Of a DNA stretch of 64,000 nt, positions 1 through 9,849 are shown piece after piece. The DNA comes from Helicobacter pylori NQ4053 (lineage in GTDB: Bacteria; Campylobacterota; Campylobacteria; Campylobacterales; Helicobacteraceae). How positions within the stretch are numbered: the stretch's first letter is position 1; each line of letters begins with the position of its first letter. The notes under the pieces are model-generated. The model saw only the letters and a program-made list of their open reading frames with translations, searched no databases and was not told where the DNA came from. Position numbers and translations under genes: made by a program. The stretch is taken from NCBI RefSeq assembly GCF_000274605.1, contig NZ_AKNV01000006.1, positions 248,001 through 312,000 on the forward strand, given 5' to 3'.

Positions 1-263
1 AGATAGCGCTCCCCTATAGGCTTGTCAAAACCATAGAGTTTTTTTAAATTTTCTAACAAATCGCTCTCCAACCCTTGAGACGCCCTATACGAACGCTCTT
101 TAACAACGCCTTGAATCTCTTTGGACTGCGTGTTATTGATTTTAGCCATCATCTGCTCTATAGGGCCTCCAGGAGCCGATTGGATCAGAAAGAAATTAAT
201 CGTCATGATGGCTAATAAAGTGGGGATGATCAAAAGCAAGCGTTTAAGAATGTAAGCAATCAT
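1..263 (-). CDS. oppB: ABC oligopeptide transporter permease, N-terminal part (OppB/YejB type)
   Basis: Partial gene running off the left edge; 87 codons are visible. It starts at the ATG at 263-261 with MIAYILKRLLLIIPTLLAIM, a typical first membrane helix of binding-protein-dependent peptide permeases. This is followed by the family's early periplasmic segment beginning around APGGP. Its ATG overlaps the stop codon of the upstream binding-protein gene by 4 bases (ATGA), implying translational coupling and one operon. It would form the membrane channel for peptides delivered by that protein. The neighbouring binding protein is YejA-like, so this is most likely YejB-like. The symbol oppB follows H. 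pylori usage and is less certain than the family. Confidence 0.8.
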   Translation of the reverse strand, partial: MIAYILKRLLLIIPTLLAIMTINFFLIQSAPGGPIEQMMAKINNTQSKEIQGVVKERSYRASQGLESDLLENLKKLYGFDKPIGERY

Positions 264-2038
264 TGAAGATCCTTTTCTTTTATCCACCACAAATACGGCG
301 AAAATCCATAGCTAGGGCTGATTTCAGGCATGCCAATGTAATTATACGCTGCGATCCTGTAATTAGGCAAATAAAAATGCGGTATCACATAAAACCCCCA
401 CAACAACACCCTATCCATCGCTTGAATGGCGGCCAATTGCTCCTTATAATCTTTAGCGTTAATGATTTTTTCAATCAAATCATCTACCGCTTTACTAGAG
501 ATTCCCGCATAATTCCTTGTGCCTTTTTCTTTCGCGCTCAAAGAGCCAAAATAAAAGCGCTGCTCATTACCTGGGAAAGACGATTGGCCAATCACCCCTA
601 CAATCATGTCAAAATCATAGCTTTTGATCCGATTGACATACTGGCTTAAATCCACTCTTTGGATTTTCATTTCAATCCCTAACACCCTTAAGTTTTTAGC
701 AAAAGCTAGGGCCAGTCTTTCAAATGCCGGGCTGTTTAAAAGCAAAGTGAAACTGAAAGGCTTGTTATTCTTATCCACTAAACGCATGTTTTTGTAAGAA
801 AAGCCCGCACTCTCTAAAAGGTTTTGGGCGTATTTTAAATTTTCCCTCAAATTATAGCCTAAAACATCAGGCCCATCGGTTCTAGGCACGATATAAGGCT
901 CTTTAAAAACCCTTTCATCCAAACTCTTTTCATAAGGGGCTAGCAGGGCTTTTTCTTCAGGGCTTGGGAGTGGAGGGGACGCATAAACAGAGTTACTGAA
1001 AAAACTGGTGGTGCGCTTGTATTGCGAAAAAAACAAATTTTTATTCGCCCATTCAAAATCAAACGCATAAAATAAGGCTTCACGCACCCTTTTATCCTTA
1101 AAAATTTCCCGGCGCGTGTTGAAGAAAAACCCTTGCATGCCGCTTGGCATTTTGTGGGCTATGAGGTATTTAGTGATTTTTTTATTATCCATAGCTTTCC
1201 CCACATAACCCCTAGCCCAAATTTTAGCCGTGCTTTCAAGGCGCCAATCATACGCCCCGCTTAAAAAAGCCTGTAAAGCAATGGTTTCATCTTTATAATA
1301 CTCAAATTTGATCTCATCAAAATTGAATTGTCCCTTTCTGCTAGGCAAATTCCTCGCCCAATAATTAGGGTTTTTCTGGTAGGTGATTTTCTTGCCCACA
1401 TCAAAAGAAGCGATCACATAAGGGCCGCTAGAAACAGGAATGAGTAAGGGGTTTTTTTCAAAATAATCCTTTTGAAACGCTTTTTTGGAAAAGATCTGCA
1501 ACTGCCCTAAAATAAGGGGCAACTCTTTATTTTCAGTGGTTTTGAAAATGAATTTAACATGGTGTTTGTCTAAAACCACCGCCTTTTTAACATCTTGGTA
1601 ATACTGCCTATAAATAGGCGATCCCAATTTCATGATCGTATCAAAGCTAAACTTCACGTCGCTCGCTAAAATGGGAGCGTTATTACTGAATCTCGCTCTT
1701 TTGTCTAAGGTAAAAATCACATAGCTGTTATCCTTAGCCACTTCTGCGTCTTTAGCGATTAAGGGGTATTCTGCAAAAGGTTCGTCCAAACTTTGCACCA
1801 TTAAAGTGTCATAAATCAAATCCAAGCCTTCGGCTTTAGTGCCTTTAAGCGCAAAAGGGTTAAGGCTATCAAAAGTCCCTATAGCGTCATTCCTTAAAAC
1901 ACCGCCCTTTCTAGCGTTAGGGTTAGCGTATTCAAAATGCGTGAAATTGTCTTTATATTTAGGCTCTTCGCCCAAGTATAAATAAGGCGTAGCCTTAAGG
2001 AAACAAAACACCCCTAACCATAAGCCTAAAATTTTCAT
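260..2038 (-). CDS. oppA: Periplasmic oligopeptide-binding protein (SBP family 5, YejA-like)
   Basis: 592 residues, a normal length for a family 5 solute-binding protein. A hydrophobic N-terminal stretch (about residues 2-18) looks like an export signal, with no clear lipobox. The region around residues 35-62 (FEYANPNARKGG, then GTFDSLNPF) matches the YejA branch of peptide- and microcin C-type binding proteins. It captures peptides in the periplasm and passes them to the downstream permease, whose start overlaps this stop. The start ATG directly abuts the trpS stop codon, so it is probably transcribed from upstream with trpS. Family assignment is firm; the substrate is inferred. Confidence 0.88.
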   Translation of the reverse strand: MKILGLWLGVFCFLKATPYLYLGEEPKYKDNFTHFEYANPNARKGGVLRNDAIGTFDSLNPFALKGTKAEGLDLIYDTLMVQSLDEPFAEYPLIAKDAEVAKDNSYVIFTLDKRARFSNNAPILASDVKFSFDTIMKLGSPIYRQYYQDVKKAVVLDKHHVKFIFKTTENKELPLILGQLQIFSKKAFQKDYFEKNPLLIPVSSGPYVIASFDVGKKITYQKNPNYWARNLPSRKGQFNFDEIKFEYYKDETIALQAFLSGAYDWRLESTAKIWARGYVGKAMDNKKITKYLIAHKMPSGMQGFFFNTRREIFKDKRVREALFYAFDFEWANKNLFFSQYKRTTSFFSNSVYASPPLPSPEEKALLAPYEKSLDERVFKEPYIVPRTDGPDVLGYNLRENLKYAQNLLESAGFSYKNMRLVDKNNKPFSFTLLLNSPAFERLALAFAKNLRVLGIEMKIQRVDLSQYVNRIKSYDFDMIVGVIGQSSFPGNEQRFYFGSLSAKEKGTRNYAGISSKAVDDLIEKIINAKDYKEQLAAIQAMDRVLLWGFYVIPHFYLPNYRIAAYNYIGMPEISPSYGFSPYLWWIKEKDLQ

Positions 2039-3019
2039 CTAAATCAACCCCATCAATTCTTTAGCCTTTTGGTAAGTCGCTCTCGCTAAAGGCCTGGCTT
2101 TTTTAGTGCCGCAATTTAAGACGGCTTTCACCTCATCGTCGCTGATTTCTTTGTATCTTTCTTGGATAGGCTTTAAAGATTGGATCACTACTTCAGCTAA
2201 TTCCTTTTTAAAATCCCCATAGCCCTTATTTTTGAAACGCTCCTCTATCTTTTCTGGGCTTTCATCGCTCAAAAGCATGTAGATATTTAAAAGGTTAAAA
2301 ATGCCCTCTCTTTTTTCATCAAATGCAATAACGCCTATAGAATCCGTGGCCGCTTTTTTGATTTTTCTTACAATAATGTCCGGCTCATCTAAAAGAAAAA
2401 TCGCATGGTTAGCCCCTTGATGCGATTTACTCATCTTCACTTTTGGATCGTCTAGCCCCATAACCCTTGCCCCCACTTTAGCGATCAAAGGCTCTGGCAC
2501 TTTAAAGCAGTTCCCAAAATCCCTGTTAAATTTTTCTGCAACATTTCTCGTGAGCTCTAAATGCTGTTTTTGATCTTCGCCCACTGGCACTAAATCGCTT
2601 TGGTATAACAAAATATCTGACGCCATTAAAATAGGGTAATTGAAAAGCCCCACATTCACGCTTTTAGGGTTTTTTAAAGACTTGTCTTTGAATTGCGTCA
2701 TTCGTTGCATTTCTCCCATAGACACCTGGCAATTTAATAGCCATGCTAAAGCCGGGTGCTCATCCACTTCACTTTGAATGAATAACCCCGATTGACTAGG
2801 ATTAATCCCGCAAGCTAAAAGCAATTTGACTAACTCATAGGTTTGGGATTTTAAAAATGTAGGATCTATGGGTAGGGTGATCGCATGCGAATTGACGATA
2901 CAAAAAAGGTTTTCATACTCATCTTGCATCTCTACCCAATGCTTGATCGCTCCTAAATAGTTGCCCAAATGGATTTGCCCGGTCGGTTGGATGCCTGAAA
3001 AGACTCGTTTTTTGTGCAT
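2039..3019 (-). CDS. trpS: Tryptophanyl-tRNA synthetase
   Basis: Class I aminoacyl-tRNA synthetase that charges tRNA-Trp. 326 residues from the chosen ATG at 3019. An in-frame upstream start at 3058 would add 13 residues, but [14 protein letters not shown] is where the family begins, and a GAGAA ribosome site sits just upstream of 3019. The HIGH-type motif is IHLGN at residues 16-20 and the KMSKS loop is intact near residue 195. It lies between the bioC-like gene and oppA on the same strand and abuts oppA with no spacer. Nothing unusual is seen. Confidence 0.96.
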   Translation of the reverse strand: MHKKRVFSGIQPTGQIHLGNYLGAIKHWVEMQDEYENLFCIVNSHAITLPIDPTFLKSQTYELVKLLLACGINPSQSGLFIQSEVDEHPALAWLLNCQVSMGEMQRMTQFKDKSLKNPKSVNVGLFNYPILMASDILLYQSDLVPVGEDQKQHLELTRNVAEKFNRDFGNCFKVPEPLIAKVGARVMGLDDPKVKMSKSHQGANHAIFLLDEPDIIVRKIKKAATDSIGVIAFDEKREGIFNLLNIYMLLSDESPEKIEERFKNKGYGDFKKELAEVVIQSLKPIQERYKEISDDEVKAVLNCGTKKARPLARATYQKAKELMGLI

Positions 3020-3089
3020 GTTGTTTCTCGTTGGTTTAGTTAGTGTTATTGTAACCACCTAATTTTAATATTTTAATTTATCTTGGTTT

Positions 3090-3830
3090 TTAAGAACGCT
3101 TGATCCCAGAAAAGAGTAACACTTCATAGCTCAATTTTTCAAACGCCATGTTTTGAAAAAAATGTTTTTTTTGCTTGAAACTCAGCGTTGAACCCCCCAA
3201 AAGACCGCATTTTTTAAGGTAATTCAAGCAGTCTTGTTTGCGGTTGAAATAAAGGGAAAAGCGCTTGTTTTCTAATTCTATTTGAAAATGTTTAAAGGCG
3301 TTTTTAATCAAGGATTTGAGCGTTTTGAGATCCCTTAAAGGCGAAGGCGTGCCTAAAAACTCATGCACTTCATGCAAACTAAAATCCGTATGGATAGCTA
3401 AAGCGGCTTCCTTACTAGAAAGAGCGATTTTTTCTAAAACGCTTTTTAAATCCCTTGCCCATTGCAAAGATGAAGAGGACACAACCAAATCATAATCGCA
3501 AAAAACATGTTCTTCAAAATCCGCATGCTCTAAAGAGATTTTTTGAATGTTGATAGAATGCGTGGGGTGTAATTTGAGCATGTTTATGGAATTATCCAAA
3601 GCGATAAAGTCTTCAATCACAATATTTTGCCGCTCTAAAGCGTTAAAAACAGCCCCACTCCCCGATCCTAGATCCAAAACTTTAGCGTAACGTTTTTGTT
3701 TTAAAAATTGAACAAGACAGATAGCGATTTGCTGCTGGATATGAGCGAAGAGGTGATAAGTTTTGGCATGCTTATTGAATGAATGCTGATTGAATGCAAG
3801 CTGATTGAATGAATAAAAAGAGTCCAACAC
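3090..3830 (-). CDS. bioC: BioC-like SAM-dependent methyltransferase
   Basis: About 246 residues with a Rossmann methyltransferase fold: the SAM-binding motif VLDLGSGSGAVFNAL sits about 50 residues in, followed by the acidic motif-II region (ALDNS) and the motif IV region near VVSSSSLQW. In BioC this enzyme methylates malonyl-ACP to start pimelate synthesis for biotin; H. pylori annotation uses that name, though the exact substrate is not shown by sequence. There is no ATG start. GTG at 3833, GTG at 3830 and TTG at 3827 are candidates; 3830 has the best spacing from the AAGG site at 3836-3839. Residues 8-22 form three 5-residue repeats (SFNQL, AFNQH, SFNKH). It is divergent from secG. Confidence 0.72.
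   Translation of the reverse strand: MLDSFYSFNQLAFNQHSFNKHAKTYHLFAHIQQQIAICLVQFLKQKRYAKVLDLGSGSGAVFNALERQNIVIEDFIALDNSINMLKLHPTHSINIQKISLEHADFEEHVFCDYDLVVSSSSLQWARDLKSVLEKIALSSKEAALAIHTDFSLHEVHEFLGTPSPLRDLKTLKSLIKNAFKHFQIELENKRFSLYFNRKQDCLNYLKKCGLLGGSTLSFKQKKHFFQNMAFEKLSYEVLLFSGIKRS
3768..3812 (-). repeat. Three imperfect 15-bp tandem repeats inside the bioC-like gene
   Basis: Three consecutive 15-base units encode SFNQL, AFNQH and SFNKH near the N-terminus of the methyltransferase. Unit length is a multiple of three, so copy-number change would alter protein length without shifting frame. Confidence 0.7.
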
Positions 3831-3948
3831 CACCGCCTTAACGCACTACCTTAAAATTAAAACTAAATTTTAGTGTATTCTTAGCAAATTTTAGATAGGA
3901 TCAAGCATAATTTTTTCTAAATTTTAGGGATTTAAGGAATCGGTGTTT

Positions 3949-4539
3949 ATGACAAGCGCTCTGTTAGGCTTACAAATTGTTTTAGCGGTATTGATTGTGG
4001 TGGTGGTTTTGTTGCAAAAAAGTTCTAGCATCGGCTTAGGGGCTTATAGCGGGAGCAACGATTCTTTATTTGGCGCTAAAGGGCCCGCAAGCTTTATGGC
4101 GAAATTGACCATGTTTTTAGGGCTGTTATTCGTCATCAACACCATCGCTTTGGGCTATTTTTACAACAAAGAATACGGCAAAAGCATTTTAGATGAAACT
4201 AAAACTAAGCTTTCGCCCTTAGTCCCTGCCACCGGCACGCTTAACCCTACGCTCAATCCCACATTAAACCCAACGCTCAATCCTTTAGAGCAAGCCCCCA
4301 CTAACCCTTTAATGCCACAACAAACGCCTAACGAACTCCCTAAAGAGCCATTAAATGCACCTTCTGTTGAAAGCCCCAAACAGAATGAAAAAAATGAAAA
4401 AAATGACACCAAAGAGAATGGTATAAAGGGTGTTGAAAAAACCAAAGAGAGTGCAAAAACGCCCCCAACCACCCACCAAAAGCCTAAAACGCATGCGACA
4501 ACCAACGCCCATACAAACCAAAAAAAGGATGAAAAATAA
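3949..4539 (+). CDS. secG: Protein translocase subunit SecG
   Basis: Small membrane subunit of the SecYEG channel. Two hydrophobic helices (about residues 4-22 and 48-68) flank the conserved cytoplasmic loop with [11 protein letters not shown] and the GAKG/FMAKLT segment. The protein is about 196 residues, far longer than the 110 typical of E. coli SecG. The extra C-terminal tail is proline-, lysine- and glutamate-rich and includes four TLNP-type repeats. ATG at 3949 is chosen; a GTG at 3943 would add two residues, but it lies very close to the AAGGAA site at 3934. It overlaps the frr ATG by one base, indicating coupling. Confidence 0.92.
   Translation: MTSALLGLQIVLAVLIVVVVLLQKSSSIGLGAYSGSNDSLFGAKGPASFMAKLTMFLGLLFVINTIALGYFYNKEYGKSILDETKTKLSPLVPATGTLNPTLNPTLNPTLNPLEQAPTNPLMPQQTPNELPKEPLNAPSVESPKQNEKNEKNDTKENGIKGVEKTKESAKTPPTTHQKPKTHATTNAHTNQKKDEK
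4237..4284 (+). repeat. Four 12-bp coding repeats (TLNP) in secG
   Basis: Four tandem 12-base units each encode Thr-Leu-Asn-Pro in the C-terminal tail of SecG. Synonymous third-position differences between units show that the array is not brand new. Frame is preserved by any copy change. Confidence 0.85.
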
Positions 4540-5096
4540 TGTTACAGGCCATTTATAACGAAACCAAAGATCTAATGCAAAAAAGCATTCAAGCTTTAAA
4601 CAGGGATTTTTCCACTCTAAGGAGCGCGAAAGTTTCAGTCAATATTTTAGATCACATCAAAGTGGATTATTACGGCACGCCCACGGCATTAAATCAAGTT
4701 GGATCCGTGATGAGCTTGGATGCGACCACCCTTCAAATCAGCCCGTGGGAAAAAAACCTGCTCAAAGAAATTGAACGATCCATTCAAGAAGCCAATATTG
4801 GCGTCAATCCTAATAACGACGGCGAAACGATCAAGCTTTTTTTCCCGCCCATGACAAGTGAGCAAAGAAAACTCATCGCAAAAGACGCCAAAGCGATGGG
4901 CGAAAAGGCTAAAGTGGCTGTAAGGAATATCCGCCAAGACGCTAACAACAAGGTAAAAAAATTAGAAAAAGACAAGGAAATCAGCGAAGATGAAAGCAAA
5001 AAAGCCCAAGAACAGATCCAAAAAATCACCGATGAAGCCATTAAAAAAATTGATGAAAGCGTGAAAAACAAAGAAGATGCGATTTTAAAGGTCTAA
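4539..5096 (+). CDS. frr: Ribosome recycling factor
   Basis: 185 residues, exactly the family size. It releases ribosomes from mRNA after termination together with EF-G. The N-terminal helix with [10 protein letters not shown] and the conserved segment [18 protein letters not shown] are intact. So are the middle domain ([23 protein letters not shown]) and the long lysine/glutamate-rich C-terminal helix. It starts on the last base of secG and is followed after 3 bases by pyrE. Confidence 0.97.
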   Translation: MLQAIYNETKDLMQKSIQALNRDFSTLRSAKVSVNILDHIKVDYYGTPTALNQVGSVMSLDATTLQISPWEKNLLKEIERSIQEANIGVNPNNDGETIKLFFPPMTSEQRKLIAKDAKAMGEKAKVAVRNIRQDANNKVKKLEKDKEISEDESKKAQEQIQKITDEAIKKIDESVKNKEDAILKV

Positions 5097-5099
5097 ACC

Positions 5100-5705
5100 A
5101 TGGATATTAAGGCATGTTATCAAAACGCTCAAGCGCTATTAGAGGGGCATTTCTTGCTCAGCAGCGGGTTTCATTCCAATTGTTATTTGCAATCCGCTAA
5201 AGTTTTAGAAGATCCCAAACTAGCCGAACAATTAGCTAAAGAATTAGCCAAACAAATTCAAGAAGCCCATTTGAATATTGAATGCGTGTGTTCGCCTGCG
5301 ATTGGAGGGATCTTGGCTGGGTATGAGCTTGCAAGGGCTTTGGGCGTGCGTTTTATCTTCACTGAAAGGGTGGATAATACCATGACATTAAGGCGTGGTT
5401 TTGAAGTCAAAAAAAACGAAAAAATTTTAGTGTGTGAAGACATCATCACCACAGGAAAATCCGCCATGGAATGCGCTAAAGTTTTAGAAGAAAAGGGCGC
5501 TCAAATCGTGGCTTTTGGCGCTTTAGCCAATCGGGGCATTTGCAAACGCACCCATTCTCATTTGAAAGCCCAAGAGGGTGCATGTTTGCCTAGCCATTTG
5601 CCCTTATTTGCTTTAGAAGATTTTGTTTTTGACATGCACAAGCCTAGTTCTTGCCCTTTATGCGCTACTAGCGTTGCTATCAAGCCAGGAAGTCGTGGCA
5701 ACTAA
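5100..5705 (+). CDS. pyrE: Orotate phosphoribosyltransferase
   Basis: 201 residues. It converts orotate and PRPP to orotidine 5'-phosphate in pyrimidine synthesis. The type I PRTase signature is present as [17 protein letters not shown] (about residues 109-125). The N-terminal substrate segment [11 protein letters not shown] and the FTERVD flexible-loop region are also present. The usual first valine of the PRPP motif is replaced by Cys, a conservative change. The gene starts 3 bases after frr and its end overlaps the next gene by 11 bases. Confidence 0.95.
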   Translation: MDIKACYQNAQALLEGHFLLSSGFHSNCYLQSAKVLEDPKLAEQLAKELAKQIQEAHLNIECVCSPAIGGILAGYELARALGVRFIFTERVDNTMTLRRGFEVKKNEKILVCEDIITTGKSAMECAKVLEEKGAQIVAFGALANRGICKRTHSHLKAQEGACLPSHLPLFALEDFVFDMHKPSSCPLCATSVAIKPGSRGN

Positions 5706-6150
5706 AAAAAATAAAACCCCAGAAAAAAAACGCACTTTAGAAAGCCCTTTAAAAGGGTTGAATCTCTCTTTACGCTTAAAGGCCTTTATCACCGATATTT
5801 TTATGATTTATACCCCCATGCTTTACATAATGACTTATGCGATTTTAGGGAGCGCGAAGGATTTTAGGGAAAACCAGAGCGCGATTTTTTTATGCCTGCT
5901 TTTTTATGCCCTAACGCACAGCTTTTTTATCGCTTTTAAATCCCAAAGCCCTGGAATGCGTTACGCTCAGTTTAAATTGGTCAAAAATAATGGTGAAGAA
6001 GTGGGCTTTTTTTTAGCGTTGTGGCGCTTTGTCTTGTGGGTGTTGAGCATGGGGTTACTCATAGGGTTTGTTGCACCTTTTATTTTTAAGTTTTTTTTGC
6101 ATGACAAACTCAGCGGCACTCATATTGAACTCATCAAGGAGGAAACATGA
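5695..6150 (+). CDS. RDD-family integral membrane protein
   Basis: About 151 residues from GTG at 5695, chosen because AGGAAG lies directly upstream and the frame upstream of it lies inside pyrE. A basic N-terminus is followed by [18 protein letters not shown], the Arg...Asp pattern of the RDD family. Further hydrophobic segments lie near residues 45-60, 65-80 and 115-140, with the second conserved part [12 protein letters not shown] between them. RDD proteins are small inner-membrane proteins with no single established role. It overlaps the sirtuin gene by 4 bases. An ATG at 5623 inside pyrE is possible but unlikely. Confidence 0.78.
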   Translation: MATKKNKTPEKKRTLESPLKGLNLSLRLKAFITDIFMIYTPMLYIMTYAILGSAKDFRENQSAIFLCLLFYALTHSFFIAFKSQSPGMRYAQFKLVKNNGEEVGFFLALWRFVLWVLSMGLLIGFVAPFIFKFFLHDKLSGTHIELIKEET

Positions 6151-6836
6151 AAAATTTAGTGATTTTAAGCGGGGCTGGCATTTCAGCAGAAAGCGGGATT
6201 AAAACCTTTAGAGACGCTGATGGCTTGTGGGAAGGGCATGACATCATGGAAGTTGCCTCGCCTTATGGTTGGAAAAAGAACCCGCAAAAGGTGTTGGATT
6301 TTTACAACCAAAGGCGCCGACAGCTTTTTGAAGTTTATCCTAACAAGGCCCATAAGGCTTTAGCGGAATTGGAAAAACACTATCAAGTCCATATCATCAC
6401 CCAAAATGTAGATGATTTGCATGAAAGGGCGGGTTCTTCTCGCATTTTGCACTTGCATGGGGAATTGTTAAGCGTTCGCAGCGAAAAAGATCCTAATTTA
6501 ATTTATAGGTGGGAAAAGGACTTGAATTTAGGCGACTTGGCTAAAGACAAATCGCAATTACGCCCTGATATTGTGTGGTTTGGCGAAGAGGTGCCTTTGC
6601 TTAAGGAAGCGATTTCTTTAGTCAAACAAGCGCACCTTTTAATCATCATTGGCACTTCTTTGCAAGTCTATCCGGCCGCTAGTCTCTACACGCATGCGAG
6701 CAAAGACACCCTCATTTATTACATTGACCCTAAGGCTAAAAACGCCCATTTGCCCCAAAATATCCAATGCATTAATGAAAGTGCAGTGCATGCCATGCAA
6801 GATTTAATGCCCAAACTCATAGAAATGGCCTCTTAA
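6147..6836 (+). CDS. cobB: NAD-dependent protein deacylase, sirtuin (Sir2/CobB)
   Basis: 229 residues. Removes acyl groups from lysine using NAD. NAD-binding motifs GAGISAESGIKTFRD (residues 9-23) and TQNVDDLHERAG (about 85-96) are intact, as are the catalytic histidine in LHLHGEL (about 104) and RPDIVWFGE. The FYNQRR stretch matches the Tyr-x-x-Arg pattern of class III enzymes that favour succinyl or malonyl groups. Oddly, the segment between HGEL and RPDIVWFGE contains no cysteines, so the usual four-Cys zinc site is missing. ATG follows a strong AAGGAGG site and overlaps the RDD gene by 4 bases. Confidence 0.93.
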   Translation: MKNLVILSGAGISAESGIKTFRDADGLWEGHDIMEVASPYGWKKNPQKVLDFYNQRRRQLFEVYPNKAHKALAELEKHYQVHIITQNVDDLHERAGSSRILHLHGELLSVRSEKDPNLIYRWEKDLNLGDLAKDKSQLRPDIVWFGEEVPLLKEAISLVKQAHLLIIIGTSLQVYPAASLYTHASKDTLIYYIDPKAKNAHLPQNIQCINESAVHAMQDLMPKLIEMAS

Positions 6837-6940
6837 GAGATGTTAAAATAATTTTTATTTTTTCAGCTAACGATTAGCAAAAACATGGTTTAATTGGCTT
6901 CATCATTATTTGCGAATAATTAAAGGAGTTTGAGAGCCTA

Positions 6941-7342
6941 ATGCAACAAGCCACAGAAGCATTGAATCACCCCTATTTTGGCGTTTTTGTTTTGTTGGTA
7001 TTCACCTTTTGGGTGTTTAACTTAACCTTAAGGATCCAAAGGTTTTTAAGCCGTAAAATGGCTCAAAAAAAGGGCGAAAAGCTCAAGCTCGCTCCCTATG
7101 AATGCGGGCCTGTGGCTCTCAAGCAGCCTAATAGAGTGTCGCACCATTTCTATATCATGGCCATGCTTTTTATTTTATTTGATGTAGAAATCGTTTTCAT
7201 GTTCCCTTGGGCGATTGATTTTAAAAAATTAGGCTTGTTTGGGCTCGTTGAAATGCTAGGCTTTGTCTTCTTTTTAACCATTGGTTTTATTTACGCTTTA
7301 AAGCGAAACGCTTTGAGCTGGCAGAAATTAGAGGTGAAATAA
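6941..7342 (+). CDS. nuoA: NADH-quinone oxidoreductase subunit A
   Basis: 133 residues with three membrane helices, the smallest hydrophobic subunit at the junction of the arm and membrane parts of complex I. The conserved loop KLAPYECGP and the [12 protein letters not shown] helix are intact. It has a good site (AAAGGAG at 6922-6928) and heads the 14-gene nuo cluster. The 104-base gap after the sirtuin gene (6837-6940) is AT-rich and is the likely promoter position. It overlaps nuoB by one base. Confidence 0.95.
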   Translation: MQQATEALNHPYFGVFVLLVFTFWVFNLTLRIQRFLSRKMAQKKGEKLKLAPYECGPVALKQPNRVSHHFYIMAMLFILFDVEIVFMFPWAIDFKKLGLFGLVEMLGFVFFLTIGFIYALKRNALSWQKLEVK

Positions 7343-7821
7343 TGCAACAAGCACCGGTTGTTCTAAGCACTTTGGATAAATTATTGAATTGGGGGCGTTC
7401 TAATTCGCTCTGGCCCTTAACTTATGGCTTGGCGTGTTGCGCGATTGAGATGATGGCAACAGGGGGTTCAAGGTTTGATTTTGACAGATTTGGCACGATT
7501 TTTAGAGCGAGCCCTAGGCAATCTGATGTGATGATCATCGCTGGCACGCTCACTAAAAAGCATGCCGAATTCATGCGTAGGCTCTATGATCAAATGCCTG
7601 AACCTAAATGGGTGATTTCTATGGGGAGTTGCGCTAACACGGGCGGGATGTTCAACACTTATGCGACCGTTCAAGGAGCAGACAGGATCGTTCCTGTGGA
7701 TATTTACTTGCCCGGTTGCGCACCGCGCCCAGAAACTTTACAATACGCTCTTATGGTTTTGCAAGATAAAATCAGACGCTCTAAAGCGATCAAACAAGAC
7801 GCTCCCAAAAGGTTAGTGTGA
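7342..7821 (+). CDS. nuoB: NADH-quinone oxidoreductase subunit B
   Basis: 159 residues. Carries iron-sulfur cluster N2, the last redox centre before quinone. Cluster ligands are visible: the adjacent cysteines in [12 protein letters not shown], the cysteine of [11 protein letters not shown] and that of [12 protein letters not shown]. Cytoplasmic-side peripheral subunit of complex I. Its start overlaps the nuoA stop and its stop overlaps the nuoC start, so translation is coupled along the operon. Confidence 0.97.
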   Translation: MQQAPVVLSTLDKLLNWGRSNSLWPLTYGLACCAIEMMATGGSRFDFDRFGTIFRASPRQSDVMIIAGTLTKKHAEFMRRLYDQMPEPKWVISMGSCANTGGMFNTYATVQGADRIVPVDIYLPGCAPRPETLQYALMVLQDKIRRSKAIKQDAPKRLV

Positions 7822-8618
7822 TGGTAAGAAAACAATCCCCCTATGAAGATGTGCAAAAACAATCGCGCCAGCATGACCCCTATAAAATCATAGAACCCAC
7901 CCCTAAAAAATACTTAGAGGGCAGCGCTTATGAGGTCATTTACAACCACCTTTCTTACAAACATGAGATTTTAGACAAATACATAGAGACTAACACGGCT
8001 GTGTTTTGGATCAAAAAAGACGATATTTTTTCTGTCGCTACGACTTTAAGGCATTTGGGTTATGAGTGTTTGAGCGAAATGAGCGCGATAGATTTGTGCG
8101 CTAAAAAAGGGCATTTTGAATTGTTTTATCAATTCGTGGGCTTTAGCGATAGCTGTAAGAACCGCCGTAGGGTGCGCATGAAGTGCGTTTTGTTGCCTAA
8201 TGAGAGCGTGGATTCTTTGAGTTTTTTATACCGCTCGGCTAATTGGAGCGAAAGGGAAGCGTATGACATGCTTGGTATTGTGTTTGACAAACACCCCTAT
8301 TTGAAACGCCTTATCATGCCACATGATTGGGTAGGCCACCCCTTATTGCGCTCTTACCCGCTCAAAGGCGATGAATTCGCCCAATGGTATGAAGTGGATA
8401 AAATTTTTGGCAAAGAATACCGAGAAGTGGTGGGTAAAGAGCAGAGAGACAGCGCGAGAGTGGATGAAAAAGACACTTTCAATTTCGCTAAAATTGGCTA
8501 TGAGCAGGGCAAGGGTGAAGAATTAAAAGAAGTAGAAGAAAAGCATGCGTTTAAGAAAATCCCTTTTGTCAAAGATTTGCACAAAATCGCCCCCACTATC
8601 TTAAAAAAGAGGCTATAA
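7821..8618 (+). CDS. nuoC: NADH-quinone oxidoreductase subunit C
   Basis: 265 residues from ATG 7821 (an adjacent GTG at 7818 is also in frame). The 30-kDa subunit family core is present: [23 protein letters not shown]..., split here as [13 protein letters not shown] and [10 protein letters not shown], then RSYPLKGDE. The N-terminal about 60 and C-terminal about 60 residues are charged extensions beyond the core family domain. nuoC and nuoD are separate genes, unlike the fused form of E. coli. One base separates it from nuoD. Confidence 0.93.
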   Translation: MVRKQSPYEDVQKQSRQHDPYKIIEPTPKKYLEGSAYEVIYNHLSYKHEILDKYIETNTAVFWIKKDDIFSVATTLRHLGYECLSEMSAIDLCAKKGHFELFYQFVGFSDSCKNRRRVRMKCVLLPNESVDSLSFLYRSANWSEREAYDMLGIVFDKHPYLKRLIMPHDWVGHPLLRSYPLKGDEFAQWYEVDKIFGKEYREVVGKEQRDSARVDEKDTFNFAKIGYEQGKGEELKEVEEKHAFKKIPFVKDLHKIAPTILKKRL

Positions 8619-8619
8619 A

Positions 8620-9849
8620 ATGGCTCAAAATTTCACGAAACTCAACCCCCAGTTTGAAAACATCATTTTTGAACATGACGACAACCAAATGATTTTAAAC
8701 TTTGGCCCCCAACACCCCAGTAGTCATGGGCAATTGCGCTTGATTTTGGAATTAGAGGGCGAAAAAATCATTAAAGCTACCCCTGAAATTGGCTACTTGC
8801 ATAGAGGCTGTGAAAAGTTAGGCGAAAACATGACCTATAACGAATACATGCCCACTACTGACAGGTTGGATTACACTTCTTCTACCAGCAATAATTACGC
8901 TTACGCTTATGCGGTAGAGACCTTACTCAACTTAGAAATCCCTCGCCGAGCGCAAGTGATCCGCACGATTTTACTAGAGCTTAACCGCATGATTTCACAC
9001 ATCTTTTTTATCAGCGTGCATGCTTTAGATGTGGGGGCGATGAGCGTGTTTTTGTATGCGTTTAAAACGAGGGAATACGGGTTGGATTTGATGGAGGATT
9101 ATTGCGGGGCTAGGCTCACGCATAACGCTATAAGGATTGGGGGCGTGCCTTTGGATTTACCCCCTAATTGGTTGGAGGGCTTGAAAAAGTTTTTAGGCGA
9201 AATGAGGGAATGCAAAAAACTCATTCAAGGCTTATTGGATAAGAATCGCATTTGGCGGATGCGCTTGGAAAATGTGGGCGTTGTAACGCCCAAAATGGCG
9301 CAAAGTTGGGGCATGAGCGGTATCATGTTAAGAGGGACTGGGATCGCTTATGATATTAGGAAAGAAGAACCTTATGAGCTTTATAAAGAGCTTGATTTTG
9401 ATGTGCCGGTGGGCAATTATGGCGATAGTTATGATCGGTATTGTTTGTATATGTTAGAAATTGATGAAAGCATTCGCATCATTGAGCAACTCATTCCCAT
9501 GTATGCTAAAACCGATACGCCTATCATGGCCCAAAACCCGCATTACATTTCCGCCCCAAAAGAAGATATAATGACGCAAAACTACGCCTTGATGCAGCAT
9601 TTTGTTTTAGTGGCTCAAGGCATGCGCCCGCCCGTTGGGGAAGTGTATGCCCCCACAGAAAGCCCTAAAGGGGAATTAGGGTTTTTTATCCATTCAGAGG
9701 GCGAGCCTTACCCTCATAGATTAAAAATCAGAGCCCCTAGCTTTTATCACATTGGGGCTTTGAGCGATATTTTAGTGGGGCAATATTTAGCGGATGCGGT
9801 AACCGTGATTGGATCAACCAATGCGGTGTTTGGCGAGGTGGATAGATGA
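8620..9849 (+). CDS. nuoD: NADH-quinone oxidoreductase subunit D
   Basis: 409 residues, full length for the 49-kDa subunit that forms the quinone-binding cavity with NuoB. Conserved blocks are intact: [14 protein letters not shown] near residue 28, [21 protein letters not shown], the [11 protein letters not shown] region, MAPT-type [12 protein letters not shown] and the C-terminal DPVFGEVDR-like end (NAVFGEVDR). It overlaps the next gene by 4 bases. Confidence 0.96.
   Translation: MAQNFTKLNPQFENIIFEHDDNQMILNFGPQHPSSHGQLRLILELEGEKIIKATPEIGYLHRGCEKLGENMTYNEYMPTTDRLDYTSSTSNNYAYAYAVETLLNLEIPRRAQVIRTILLELNRMISHIFFISVHALDVGAMSVFLYAFKTREYGLDLMEDYCGARLTHNAIRIGGVPLDLPPNWLEGLKKFLGEMRECKKLIQGLLDKNRIWRMRLENVGVVTPKMAQSWGMSGIMLRGTGIAYDIRKEEPYELYKELDFDVPVGNYGDSYDRYCLYMLEIDESIRIIEQLIPMYAKTDTPIMAQNPHYISAPKEDIMTQNYALMQHFVLVAQGMRPPVGEVYAPTESPKGELGFFIHSEGEPYPHRLKIRAPSFYHIGALSDILVGQYLADAVTVIGSTNAVFGEVDR

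Noticed and set aside
263-649. 128-codon plus-strand open frame
   Set aside because: Antisense to the conserved oppA coding sequence; no ribosome site or family resemblance.
4161-4505. 114-codon minus-strand frame over secG
   Set aside because: Mirror of the repetitive secG tail; the repeats keep both strands open.
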